This document shows, piece by piece, positions 9,103 through 17,757 of a stretch of DNA of 64,000 bases. Origin of the DNA: Oscillospiraceae bacterium (GTDB taxonomy: Bacteria; Bacillota; Clostridia; Oscillospirales; Ruminococcaceae); contig CADBXK010000002.1 of assembly GCA_902798695.1 (NCBI GenBank), positions 62,001-126,000 of the forward strand, written 5' to 3'. Within the stretch, counting starts at the first letter, position 1; each line of letters opens with the position of its first letter. Under the pieces are notes generated by a model, which was given only the letters and a program-made list of their open reading frames with translations, ran no database searches and was not told the origin of the DNA. The position numbers and the translations under genes are program-made.

Positions 9103-10161
9103 ATGAAAACTTATTTAGTTACTGGCGGGGCAGGTTTCATTGGATCTAATTTTGTTATATACATGCTTAATAAATATAACGATGTTAGAATTATAAATAT
9201 AGATAGTTTAACTTATGCTGGAAATTTAGAAAATTTAAAATCTGTTGAAAATAATCCTAATTATGAGTTTATTCAAGTAGACATATGTGATAAAGATGCT
9301 GTTAATGCAATTTTTGAAAAAAATGACATTGATTATGTTGTTAATTTTGCAGCAGAGAGTCACGTAGATCGCAGTATTGAAAATCCGGAAATATTTGTTC
9401 AAACTAATGTTCTAGGAACTTTAACACTTCTTTGTGCTGCTAAAAAAGCGTGGTCTGTTGGCGATGATGTTTATAAAGATGGTGTTAAATATTTGCAAGT
9501 TTCTACTGATGAGGTTTACGGTTCTTTAGGACCAGATGGATATTTTTTGGAAACAACGCCTCTAGATCCGCATAGTCCATACTCATCATCTAAAGCTTCA
9601 GCTGATTTGGTTGTTAAAGCATATTTTGATACATATAAATTTCCTATGAATATAACCAGATGTTCGAATAATTATGGACCTTTTCAATTTCCTGAGAAAT
9701 TAATTCCTTTGATGATAAATAATGCTTTATCACATAAAGATTTGCCAATATATGGTGATGGAATGCAAATTAGGGACTGGTTGTTTGTTGAGGATCATTG
9801 TAAAGCTATTGATATGGTAATCAGAGATGGAAAATTAGGGGAAGTTTACAATGTTGGTGGACATAACGAGAGACCAAATGTTAAGATTGTTGAAACTATT
9901 ATCGATTATATAGAAAATAATGTTGATGATAGTGTTGGTAGTCATTTAATTAAATATGTTGAAGATAGAAAAGGTCATGATAGACGTTATGGAATTGCTC
10001 CAGATAAAATAAAAAAAGATTTGGGTTGGTATCCGGAAACCACATTTGAGGTTGGAATTCAAAAAACTATAAAATGGTATCTTGATAATAGAGATTGGAT
10101 GCAAAATGTAACTTCTGGTGAATATCAAAAATATTACGAAAAAATGTATTCAAAAAAATAA
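9103..10161 (+). CDS. rmlB: dTDP-glucose 4,6-dehydratase
   Basis: Second step of the pathway: dTDP-glucose to dTDP-4-keto-6-deoxyglucose using bound NAD. It is 352 residues. The Rossmann loop GGAGFIGSNF is at residues 8-17, VSTDEVYGSLG carries the catalytic Thr-Asp-Glu triad, and PYSSSKASAD carries YxxxK. GHDRRYGIAPDKIKKDLGW near the C-terminus is family-specific. It is followed closely by rmlC. Confidence 0.97.
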   Translation: MKTYLVTGGAGFIGSNFVIYMLNKYNDVRIINIDSLTYAGNLENLKSVENNPNYEFIQVDICDKDAVNAIFEKNDIDYVVNFAAESHVDRSIENPEIFVQTNVLGTLTLLCAAKKAWSVGDDVYKDGVKYLQVSTDEVYGSLGPDGYFLETTPLDPHSPYSSSKASADLVVKAYFDTYKFPMNITRCSNNYGPFQFPEKLIPLMINNALSHKDLPIYGDGMQIRDWLFVEDHCKAIDMVIRDGKLGEVYNVGGHNERPNVKIVETIIDYIENNVDDSVGSHLIKYVEDRKGHDRRYGIAPDKIKKDLGWYPETTFEVGIQKTIKWYLDNRDWMQNVTSGEYQKYYEKMYSKK

Positions 10162-10177
10162 AGGAGTTGTTTTTGAA

Positions 10178-10729
10178 TTGGGAAGATTTAAATTTACGGA
10201 AACCGGAATAGACGGATTAACTGTAATAGATATAGAACCTTTTGGTGATTCTAGAGGATATTTTATGGAAACCTATAATCGAGAAGATTTTGTTAAAGCA
10301 GGTTTAGATATGAATTTTGTTCAAAACAATGAGTCTAAGTCTACCAGAGGTGTTTTAAGAGGTCTTCATTTTCAAAAAAAATTTCCACAAGGCAAGCTGG
10401 TTCGTTGTGTTGAGGGTAAAGTTTTTGATGTTGCTGTTGATTTGAGGCCAGGTTCTAAAACGTTTGGCAAATGGTATGGGGTAATTCTATCTGAGTCAAA
10501 TTTTCGTGAATTTTATATTCCGGAAGGTTTTGCACATGGATTTTATGTTTTAACTGATGTTGCAAAGTTTGAATATCAAGTTACCAATTTATATCATCCT
10601 GAAGATGAGGGTTCTATATTTTGGAATGATCCTAAAATAGGAATAGATTGGCCAATAATTGAGGGAACACAGCCCCTTTTGTCAGATAAAGATATGAAAA
10701 ATCCATTGTTAGATGAAATAGAGTTTTAG
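10178..10729 (+). CDS. rmlC: dTDP-4-dehydrorhamnose 3,5-epimerase
   Basis: Third step: double epimerisation to dTDP-4-keto-L-rhamnose. The cupin protein has GVLRGLHFQ with the catalytic histidine, the VFDVAVDLRPGSKTFGKW strand and EGFAHGFYVL. I propose the TTG start at 10178, which gives MGRFKFTETGIDGL as in family members, with AAGGAG at 10161-10166 eleven bases upstream. An ATG at 10118 in the same frame lies inside rmlB and adds residues without family similarity. Resulting length is 183 residues. Confidence 0.93.
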   Translation: MGRFKFTETGIDGLTVIDIEPFGDSRGYFMETYNREDFVKAGLDMNFVQNNESKSTRGVLRGLHFQKKFPQGKLVRCVEGKVFDVAVDLRPGSKTFGKWYGVILSESNFREFYIPEGFAHGFYVLTDVAKFEYQVTNLYHPEDEGSIFWNDPKIGIDWPIIEGTQPLLSDKDMKNPLLDEIEF

Positions 10730-10769
10730 AATTTGTTTTGGTGTTTTTTTGTAAGGAGTTGAAATTATT

Positions 10770-11570
10770 TTGTTGAAAGCATATTGGCGAGATTTTGTAA
10801 GATTTATTCCATTACTAATGGGTTTAACTAATAAAGACTTTAAGCTTAAGTATAGAAGATCTTTTTTGGGAATAGTTTGGAGTATGTTAAATCCGCTTTT
10901 AATGATGATTGTTTTTACGTCTGTATTTGTAATAATATATCGGGTACAGTCGGTGGGTATGCCGTTTTCAGTTTATTATATAACTGGAGCAACATTATTC
11001 AATTTTTTTTCTGAAGCTTCCTCTAGTTCAATGACTTCTATAATTGATAATGCATCTTTAATAAAAAAAGTGTATATTCCTAAGTATATTTTTGTTTTAG
11101 AGAAGTGTGCATTTTCTTTTGTAAATATGTTGTTTTCTTTAATAGCAATGATGGGTGTTATTTTATTTTATGTAATAACTGGCGAAGTACATTTACATTT
11201 AACTATTTTTTTAATTTTTATTCCTATGATATTTGTATTTATATTTTCAGTAGGTATTGGTTTAATTCTTTCGGCGTTAAGTGTGTTTTTTAGAGATATT
11301 GTGCATATTTGGGGTGTATTAACAACGGTATGGATGTATTTAACACCTATAATGTATCCGATGGACATGTTGAGTGGACAAAGTTTTGAGTGGGTTATTC
11401 AATTAAATCCTATGTTTTATTTTGTGGATGATTTTAGAAATTTGATGATTAGTGGAATTATACCGTCTATGGATCATTTTTTGATTAGTTTTGTTATTTG
11501 TGTTGGAACTTTCTTTGTTGGAATGTTTGTATTTAGAAAAGTTCAAGATCGTTTTATACTTCATATATAA
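10770..11570 (+). CDS. ABC-2 polysaccharide exporter, permease subunit (Wzm/TagG-like)
   Basis: A 266-residue membrane protein with about six transmembrane segments. The N-terminal amphipathic segment and DFKLKYRRSFLGIVWSMLNP signature are diagnostic of ABC-2 exporters of O-antigen or teichoic acid (Wzm, RfbA, TagG). A cytoplasmic-loop segment LSVFFRDIVHIWGV and the PIMYP loop are also typical. It pairs with the ATPase gene next to it and probably flips the completed undecaprenyl-linked polysaccharide across the membrane. The start is TTG (10770 or 10773) after AAGGAG at 10753-10758, so the exact first codon is uncertain. Confidence 0.9.
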   Translation: MLKAYWRDFVRFIPLLMGLTNKDFKLKYRRSFLGIVWSMLNPLLMMIVFTSVFVIIYRVQSVGMPFSVYYITGATLFNFFSEASSSSMTSIIDNASLIKKVYIPKYIFVLEKCAFSFVNMLFSLIAMMGVILFYVITGEVHLHLTIFLIFIPMIFVFIFSVGIGLILSALSVFFRDIVHIWGVLTTVWMYLTPIMYPMDMLSGQSFEWVIQLNPMFYFVDDFRNLMISGIIPSMDHFLISFVICVGTFFVGMFVFRKVQDRFILHI

Positions 11571-11598
11571 TTGTTATAGGGAAGGAATTAAAATTATT

Positions 11599-12342
11599 AT
11601 GAATTTGGATAGTAAAAAAGTAGTTGTTCAATTAGAAAATGTTTCCATGCATTTTAATATGAGTAGTGAAAAACTTAGTAGTTTGAAGGAATATTTTATA
11701 AAATTGCTCAAAAGACAGTTGTTTTTTAAAAAATATGTTGCTATTGATAATGTAAGTTTTAGCATTGAAAAGGGCGATGTGTTCGGTATAGTTGGACTTA
11801 ATGGATGTGGTAAAAGTACAACCTTGAAAATTGTTTCCGGAATATTAAAACCTACTACTGGTAAAGTTTCTGTTAGGGGGAGTATAGCTCCATTAATTGA
11901 ACTTGGAGCTGGTTTCGATATGGAACTTACTGCTCGTGAAAATATATATCTGAATGGAGCAGTATTAGGATATTCTAAAAAATTAATTAATGAAAAATTT
12001 GATGAAATAGTAGAATTTTCAGAAATGAAAGATTTTTTAGATGTTCCTATGAAAAATTATTCTTCTGGAATGGTTGCAAGAATTGCTTTTGCTATAGCAA
12101 CTATAGTTCAACCAGATATTTTGATTGTTGATGAAATCTTGGCTGTTGGTGATTTCCATTTTAGAGAAAAATGTACTAAACGTATAGAAACAATGATGAA
12201 AACTGGAACCACTATTGTTTTGGTGTCCCACGATATAGAGCAAATAGAGTCTTTGTGTAATAAGGTTATGTGGCTTGAAAAAGGAAAAATAAAAATGATA
12301 GGCGGAGTAAAAGAGGTTTGTGAAGCTTATAAAAACAGTTAG
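11599..12342 (+). CDS. ABC-2 polysaccharide exporter, ATPase subunit (Wzt/TagH-like)
   Basis: A 247-residue ATPase with Walker A GLNGCGKST, the PLIELGAGFDMELTARENIYLNG segment specific to the Wzt/TagH family, the signature YSSGMVARIAFAIA and Walker B ILIVDEILAVGD, with the H-loop in VLVSHD. It stops right after the nucleotide-binding domain, so there is no C-terminal carbohydrate-binding domain of the kind that lets Wzt recognise terminally modified O-antigens. I chose ATG 11599 after GGAAGGAA; upstream in-frame codons lie inside the permease gene. Confidence 0.92.
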   Translation: MNLDSKKVVVQLENVSMHFNMSSEKLSSLKEYFIKLLKRQLFFKKYVAIDNVSFSIEKGDVFGIVGLNGCGKSTTLKIVSGILKPTTGKVSVRGSIAPLIELGAGFDMELTARENIYLNGAVLGYSKKLINEKFDEIVEFSEMKDFLDVPMKNYSSGMVARIAFAIATIVQPDILIVDEILAVGDFHFREKCTKRIETMMKTGTTIVLVSHDIEQIESLCNKVMWLEKGKIKMIGGVKEVCEAYKNS

Positions 12343-12358
12343 TGAGGGATAATTTTTT

Positions 12359-14998
12359 ATGCATGAATTATATGATCAGAAATATTTTGAAAATTATAAA
12401 TTTAGTTCTAATATTGTTAACTATATTAATTCTGATGAAATTCAAGAATATTTTAATAAATTAGCTAAAAAGATTGTTGATGAGTTTAACCCAAAAACTG
12501 TTTTGGATTGTGGATGTGCTACTGGATATTTAGTTTTGGCTTTGAGACGTTTGGGTGTTGAAGCGTTTGGCCTTGATATTTCTGAATATGTAATTTCTAA
12601 TGTTCAGCCAGAAGTAAAAACATTTTGTTTTAATGGATCTATTACTGATCAGTTGCCAAGAGAAATTCCAAATAAGGTTGATTTAGTTGTTTGTAATCAA
12701 GTTTTAGAATGCATGAGCTATGAGGATGTGGCGAGTGCTTTGAAAAACATATCTCAAATTTCCGATAATATTTTAATTGCAGATTTTGAGCCTTTTTATG
12801 AAGGTGATATAGAATCCTGTATAAAATTTCGTGAATATTTGATTGGATTGTTGGTTAAAAATGGAATGTATAGGAATGCCAATAATAATTTGATTTTTGA
12901 TGATTCTTATTTGACTTTATATTGCAAATCGGAAAATTTGGTTGAAATTATAAAAGGATATGAAAAAGATATTACTTTGATAAAAAGTAAAAATGAAAAA
13001 TTAAGGCGTGAAAATATTGATTTAGAAGACAAACTTGTAAATTATTCTGAGGAATGTGTTTTTTTAACTGGGTTAGTTGAAGAATTTGATGACCTGAAAA
13101 AAGAAAACGATAGTTTAAAGGGACAACTTATATATTATAATGATATCGTTAATTCTTCATTATGGAAATGTGTGAATCCTTTAAGAAATTTTGGTGGAAA
13201 AATAAAAAGAAAATTGAAATTTGTTAATAAAGGTATAAAGTCTGTTTTTAAAGTTGGATTTAAAGCAACATGGAATAAATTTAGAAGACGTATGTTTAAT
13301 TTTAAAGAATACTCTTTATACATGACTAACAATAAGCCATCTGATGAAGAACTGAGTTTTCAAAAAAAATATTCTTTTAGTAAAAAAATAGTTTTTTCAA
13401 TAATAGTTCCACTTTATAATACTAATATTGATTTCTTAAAGGAAATGATTGAGTCTGTTATGAATCAAACATATTCGGGATGGGAACTTTGTTTAGCAGA
13501 TGGAAGTGATTCTGAACATGGTGATGTTGAAAAGTGCTGTAGAGAATATGTAGCGAAAGATTCTAGGATAGTTTATAAAAAACTTGAAAATAACATGGGA
13601 ATTTCTGGAAACACTAATGCTGCTATGAGACTTGCTCAGGGTGATTATATAGCACTGTTGGATCATGATGATTTATTGCATCCATCAGCATTATATGAAT
13701 GTATGAAAATTTTGGAAGAGCAGACTGCAGATGTTATTTATACAGATGAGATGATTTTTGAAGGCAATTTAGATAATGTTACTTGTATACACTTTAAGCC
13801 TGATTTTTCTCCAGATACGTTATTGGGGCATAACTATATATGTCATTTTTTGGTTTACTCCCGTGATATTCAAAACAAGGTTGGAGATTTTTCTGATGAA
13901 TGTGGTGGCAGTCAGGATTATGATATGGTGTTAAGATTATCAGAGCATGCAAAAAACATTGTTCATATCCCTAAAGTATTGTATTTTTGGCGTTCACATG
14001 CTCTTTCAGTGGCTAGTGATGTTAGTGTTAAGCCATACTGTATGGAATCAGCTAAAAAAGCTATTTCAAATCATTTGAAACGAATAGGTAGAGAAGCTAC
14101 TGTTACTGATTCTAGCGTTTTGTCTACTTATAAAATAAATTATAAAATTGTAGGTAATCCGAAGGTTTCGATATTGATTCCTAATAAGGATAATATTTTG
14201 TATTTGGATAGGTGCATTAAGTCGATATTAGAAAAATCTACATATTCTAATTTTGAAATTATAGTGATTGAAAACAATAGTGTTGAAGGCAAAACAGAAG
14301 ATTATTATAAAGCTCTTGAAAAGAAAGACTCTAGAATACAAGTTGTGCGTTATGATGGTGATTTTAATTATTCAAAGATAAATAATTTTGGAGCAACATT
14401 TGCAACAGGTGAGTATTTCTTGTTGTTAAATAATGATGTAGAGATTATATCGGATAGTTGGATTGAAGAAATGTTGATGTTTGCTCAGCGAGATGATGTT
14501 GGGGCGGTTGGTGCTAAATTATATTATAAAAATGATACAATACAACATGCAGGAATTGTTTTAGGAATAGGTGGAATTGCTGGACATGTGCACAAACATT
14601 TCCATCGTGGTACTGATGGATATGTTCATAGAGAGGGAATAGCTCAGAATCTTAGTGCCGTAACAGCTGCTTGTTTGATGACTAGACGTGATGTTTGGGA
14701 GAAAATGCATGGGTTGGATGAAACATTTAAGGTAGCATTTAATGATATTGATTTTTGTTTACGTGTTAGAAAAGCTGGATATTTGATAGTATTTACTCCA
14801 TATGCAGAATTATATCACTATGAGTCTAAAAGTAGAGGATATGATGACACTCCTGAGAAAGCTTTCAGACTTTCAAATGAAGCTAAAGCTATGAAAGAAA
14901 AATGGCATGATGTTATTGAAAAAGGAGATCCTTATTATAACCCTAATTTTTCTTTAGATTCTGAAAGTTTTAAGATAAAAACAGAAAAAATAAATTAA
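12359..14998 (+). CDS. Methyltransferase / coiled coil / tandem GT2 glycosyltransferase
   Basis: An 879-residue multidomain protein. Residues about 30-160 form a class I SAM methyltransferase (motif I LDCGCATGYL, acidic LDIS). Residues about 195-260 are a lysine/glutamate-rich coiled coil, then a basic linker. A first GT-A domain starts near 345 (FSIIVPLYNT; metal motif LLDHDDLLHP near 433). A second starts near 603 (VSILIPNKDN; LLLNNDVEI; acceptor motif FNDIDFCLRVRKAGY). It is last in the rhamnose/ABC exporter operon and ends at a strong terminator. It probably extends or completes the polysaccharide, and the methyltransferase may modify the chain. Domain calls are firm; substrates are unknown. 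Confidence 0.85.
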   Translation: MHELYDQKYFENYKFSSNIVNYINSDEIQEYFNKLAKKIVDEFNPKTVLDCGCATGYLVLALRRLGVEAFGLDISEYVISNVQPEVKTFCFNGSITDQLPREIPNKVDLVVCNQVLECMSYEDVASALKNISQISDNILIADFEPFYEGDIESCIKFREYLIGLLVKNGMYRNANNNLIFDDSYLTLYCKSENLVEIIKGYEKDITLIKSKNEKLRRENIDLEDKLVNYSEECVFLTGLVEEFDDLKKENDSLKGQLIYYNDIVNSSLWKCVNPLRNFGGKIKRKLKFVNKGIKSVFKVGFKATWNKFRRRMFNFKEYSLYMTNNKPSDEELSFQKKYSFSKKIVFSIIVPLYNTNIDFLKEMIESVMNQTYSGWELCLADGSDSEHGDVEKCCREYVAKDSRIVYKKLENNMGISGNTNAAMRLAQGDYIALLDHDDLLHPSALYECMKILEEQTADVIYTDEMIFEGNLDNVTCIHFKPDFSPDTLLGHNYICHFLVYSRDIQNKVGDFSDECGGSQDYDMVLRLSEHAKNIVHIPKVLYFWRSHALSVASDVSVKPYCMESAKKAISNHLKRIGREATVTDSSVLSTYKINYKIVGNPKVSILIPNKDNILYLDRCIKSILEKSTYSNFEIIVIENNSVEGKTEDYYKALEKKDSRIQVVRYDGDFNYSKINNFGATFATGEYFLLLNNDVEIISDSWIEEMLMFAQRDDVGAVGAKLYYKNDTIQHAGIVLGIGGIAGHVHKHFHRGTDGYVHREGIAQNLSAVTAACLMTRRDVWEKMHGLDETFKVAFNDIDFCLRVRKAGYLIVFTPYAELYHYESKSRGYDDTPEKAFRLSNEAKAMKEKWHDVIEKGDPYYNPNFSLDSESFKIKTEKIN

Positions 14999-15000
14999 TA

Positions 15001-15049
15001 AATAAAAGAGTGATTTATTATACATTCGGTAATAAATCACTCTTTTATT
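15001..15049. terminator. Bidirectional terminator between the GT operon and galE
   Basis: A perfect 20-bp inverted repeat (15001-15020 and 15030-15049) with a 9-base loop and A/T-rich flanks that give a T-run on both strands. It lies between convergent genes and serves both. Confidence 0.92.
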
Positions 15050-15050
15050 A

Positions 15051-16055
15051 CTATTTAAATGTTGATTTCGTAAAATTCCAAGAATCGCGACACATGTCTT
15101 TAAGAGAAAGATTTGCTTGCCAATTTAGTAAATCTTTTGATTTTGTTGGATCAGCATAACATACTGCAACATCTCCTGGTCGTCTTTCAGTAATTTTATA
15201 TGGAATTGTTATGTTATTTATTTCTTCAAATGTTTTTATTATATCTAATACAGAATATCCTACACCTGTTCCAAGATTAAATGTTTCAAAACCACAATGG
15301 TTTTCTATATATGTTAGCGCATTAAGATGTCCTTTTGCTAAATCAACAACGTGAATATAGTCTCTAACACCTGTGCCATCATGGGTTGGATAATCGTTTC
15401 CAAAAACTGAGAGAATTTTTAATTTACCAACCGCTACTTGCGTTATATATGGCATTAAATTATTTGGTATTCCGTTAGGAACTTCTCCAAGTAATCCGCT
15501 TTGGTGAGCACCTATTGGATTAAAATATCTTAAACAAGCCACACTAAAATTTGGATTTGCTATGCAAATATCTTTTAAAATATTTTCAATCATAAGCTTA
15601 GTGGTTCCGTAGGGATTTGTTGTTGAGGTAGGAAAAGTTTCTTTAATTGGAACTGTTTCTGGAGATCCATATACAGTTGCAGAAGAACTAAATACTAACT
15701 TATTGCAATTAAATTTGTTCATTACTTCGCATAATGTTAATGTGCTTTTAAGATTATTACTGTAATATTTTAATGGTTGTTCTACAGATTCCCCAACAGC
15801 TTTTAACCCAGCGAAATGTATTACCGATTCTATATGATTTTTTTGAAAAATTTCCGTTAGTTTTTTCTTACAACAACAATCATATTCAAAAAAAGGAATG
15901 TTATTTATATTTGTAATTTTTTTAATGTTTTCAACTGATTGTATATTGCTGTTACACAAATTATCAACAATTATTATTTCTTTTCCTGAATTTATCAATT
16001 CTACTGCTGTGTGGGATCCTATAAAACCTGCTCCGCCAGTTACTAAAACAGCCAT
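15051..16055 (-). CDS. galE: UDP-glucose 4-epimerase
   Basis: Interconverts UDP-glucose and UDP-galactose with tightly bound NAD. It is 334 residues from the ATG at 16055. The Rossmann loop GGAGFIGSHTAVEL is near residue 7, SSSATVYG and the catalytic YGTTK (YxxxK) follow, and RYFNPIGAHQSGLLGE is specific to GalE. In-frame ATGs further upstream would add residues lying over the -10 region and are rejected. It is monocistronic with its own promoter, convergent to the polysaccharide operon, and could supply UDP-Gal to it. Confidence 0.95.
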   Translation of the reverse strand: MAVLVTGGAGFIGSHTAVELINSGKEIIIVDNLCNSNIQSVENIKKITNINNIPFFEYDCCCKKKLTEIFQKNHIESVIHFAGLKAVGESVEQPLKYYSNNLKSTLTLCEVMNKFNCNKLVFSSSATVYGSPETVPIKETFPTSTTNPYGTTKLMIENILKDICIANPNFSVACLRYFNPIGAHQSGLLGEVPNGIPNNLMPYITQVAVGKLKILSVFGNDYPTHDGTGVRDYIHVVDLAKGHLNALTYIENHCGFETFNLGTGVGYSVLDIIKTFEEINNITIPYKITERRPGDVAVCYADPTKSKDLLNWQANLSLKDMCRDSWNFTKSTFK

Positions 16056-16095
16056 ATATTCAAAGCCCATCCTTCCTAATAAAATAGATAACGAC

Positions 16096-16124
16096 ATTAT
16101 ATTATATGTAAAATTATTTGTCAA
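16096..16124 (-). promoter_or_regulatory. Sigma-A-type promoter of galE
   Basis: On the minus strand TTGACA (16124-16119), a 17-bp spacer and TATAAT (16101-16096); both hexamers are perfect. The predicted transcript start is about 35 bases before the chosen galE ATG and supports that start. Confidence 0.88.
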
Positions 16125-16222
16125 ATTTCATCATATATATAGGTATATTGTTATTAATATGATAAAATATAGTTAGATTGTTTTATTTGATGAATTTTAG
16201 TAAGTATGGGGTGTTGTTAAAT

Positions 16223-16873
16223 ATGAATTCTGCAATCATTGTAGCGGCAGGTAGAGGAACGAGATTAGGTGGAATAAAAAAGCAGTTTTTAGAAATTGAG
16301 GGAAAAAGTGTTTTGAAAAGGAGTGTTGAAAAATTTGTAAAAGCCGGTATATCTGATATTGTAATTTCGACTATGAGTGAAGATTTAAAATTTGTTGAAG
16401 AAATGTTTTCTGATATTAAAGATATTGTGCGTGTTGTTGAGGGTGGAGCTACTAGGCAACAAAGTGTTACGAATGCTTTTAATGTTTGTAGTAAAGGCGG
16501 AATTGTTTTAATTCATGATGCAGCCAGACCTTTTGTTAGTATTGAAAATATAAAAAATGTTATTAGTATGGCTGAAAAAATAGGTGCTGCGACACTTGCG
16601 GTTTCATCAACAGATACTGTAAAATTTGTTGAAAACAATTTAATAAAACACACTTTGGATAGAAATAAAATATATCTGGTTCAAACACCACAGGCTTTTT
16701 CAAAAGAATTGTATAAAAAAGCATTAAAAGAGGTTGTGGGTGATTACACTGATGATTGTCAACTGATAGAGAAAATAGGAGTTGATGTAACAATTGTTGA
16801 GGGGAGCAGAGATAATATAAAAATTACAACACCAGAAGACTTAGAATATGCTAAGATTTTAGCTAGAATATAA
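16223..16873 (+). CDS. ispD: 2-C-methyl-D-erythritol 4-phosphate cytidylyltransferase
   Basis: Third step of the MEP isoprenoid pathway: MEP + CTP gives CDP-ME. The 216-residue enzyme has the CTP-binding loop [12 protein letters not shown] followed by [24 protein letters not shown] and QTPQAFSK, all family motifs. I chose ATG 16223 since GGGGTG at 16208-16213 precedes it; an upstream in-frame ATG at 16178 would add 15 residues unlike IspD. It is followed by ispF, the common pairing. Confidence 0.95.
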   Translation: MNSAIIVAAGRGTRLGGIKKQFLEIEGKSVLKRSVEKFVKAGISDIVISTMSEDLKFVEEMFSDIKDIVRVVEGGATRQQSVTNAFNVCSKGGIVLIHDAARPFVSIENIKNVISMAEKIGAATLAVSSTDTVKFVENNLIKHTLDRNKIYLVQTPQAFSKELYKKALKEVVGDYTDDCQLIEKIGVDVTIVEGSRDNIKITTPEDLEYAKILARI

Positions 16874-16904
16874 TTGTAATTATTTAGGAAGGAATTTGGT
16901 TACT

Positions 16905-17375
16905 ATGTTTAGAGTGGGACATGGATATGATGTGCATAAATTAGTTGAAAAAAGAAAATTAATACTTTGCGGAGAAGAAATAGAATTTGACAAAGGATTA
17001 TTGGGTCATTCTGATGCGGATGTTGCAACGCACGCGTTAATGGATGCTCTTTTAGGAGCAGCTGCATTAGGAGATATAGGTGGTTTATTTCCAGACACAG
17101 ATGAAAAATATCATAATGCTGATAGTTTAAAGTTATTGGAAATTGTTTGGGAAAAATTAAAAAATATGGGTTATAAAATATCTAATTTAGATTTAACTAT
17201 TGTTGCTCAAGCTCCCAAATTGAAAAAATATATAGGTTCTATGAAAAAGAATATAGCTGGTGTTTTAAATTTGGATTTAAATCAAGTTAACATTAAGGCA
17301 ACAACGGAAGAAGGATTAGGTTTTACTGGAAACAAAGAAGGAATTTCTGCTTTTTGTGTTGTTTTGATATATTAA
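16905..17375 (+). CDS. ispF: 2-C-methyl-D-erythritol 2,4-cyclodiphosphate synthase
   Basis: Fifth step of the MEP pathway: cyclisation of CDP-ME-2-phosphate to MEcPP with release of CMP. It is 156 residues. The zinc ligands D9 and H11 in GHGYDVH and the histidine in LGHSDADV are present, as are [10 protein letters not shown] and the C-terminal [14 protein letters not shown] 16905 is preferred over TTG 16896 because AGGAAGGA at 16886-16893 abuts the TTG. IspH, which acts later in the pathway, is encoded at 42334. Confidence 0.96.
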   Translation: MFRVGHGYDVHKLVEKRKLILCGEEIEFDKGLLGHSDADVATHALMDALLGAAALGDIGGLFPDTDEKYHNADSLKLLEIVWEKLKNMGYKISNLDLTIVAQAPKLKKYIGSMKKNIAGVLNLDLNQVNIKATTEEGLGFTGNKEGISAFCVVLIY

Positions 17376-17517
17376 AATAGAAATAACCCTTTCACGAAGT
17401 TTAAGTGTTTTTGCATAATATATATTAACGGGACATATTTATTTTTGTCTCGATTTATGTTAAAAAGTCATATGCTGTTATAAAACAAATAGACGGAGAA
17501 AAGAGGGTTTAATAAGA

Positions 17518-17757
17518 TTGAATAGAGTTTTAAAATTAGATTGTGTATTGTTAGATATATCATCTATTACTATGGCTGAAAAAGCAAAAAGAATATTAAA
17601 ATCTAATGGAATACGTTCAGAAATTCGTCGCACAGGAAAAGGCTTAGATGGTTGTGGATATCAGTTAAAAATAATGGGAGATACGCTTAAAGCTAGAGCA
17701 TTACTTTCAAATAGTGGTGTTTCAGTTCATGGTGTATCGCCGTGTAAAAGACAATGA
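17518..17757 (+). CDS. Se/S carrier-like protein (DUF3343 family)
   Basis: A 79-residue protein with a TTG start at 17518 (AGAGGG 10 bases upstream). It matches the small family annotated as putative Se/S carrier-like (DUF3343): a beta-alpha fold in which the N-terminal half (ISSITMAEKAKRILKSNGI) is followed by a GCGYQLKI motif with a conserved cysteine, and a second cysteine lies near the C-terminus (SPCKRQ). Its stop overlaps the start of the cysteine desulfurase gene, so the two are translationally coupled. A role in passing sulfur or selenium from the desulfurase is inferred from family and context only. The 142 bp upstream hold no convincing regulatory element. Confidence 0.75.
   Translation: MNRVLKLDCVLLDISSITMAEKAKRILKSNGIRSEIRRTGKGLDGCGYQLKIMGDTLKARALLSNSGVSVHGVSPCKRQ

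Noticed and set aside
17429..17452. Hairpin CGGGACA...TGTCTCG between ispF and the Se/S-carrier-like gene
   Set aside because: Only 7 bp with a wobble and no U-run; not enough for a terminator or regulator call.
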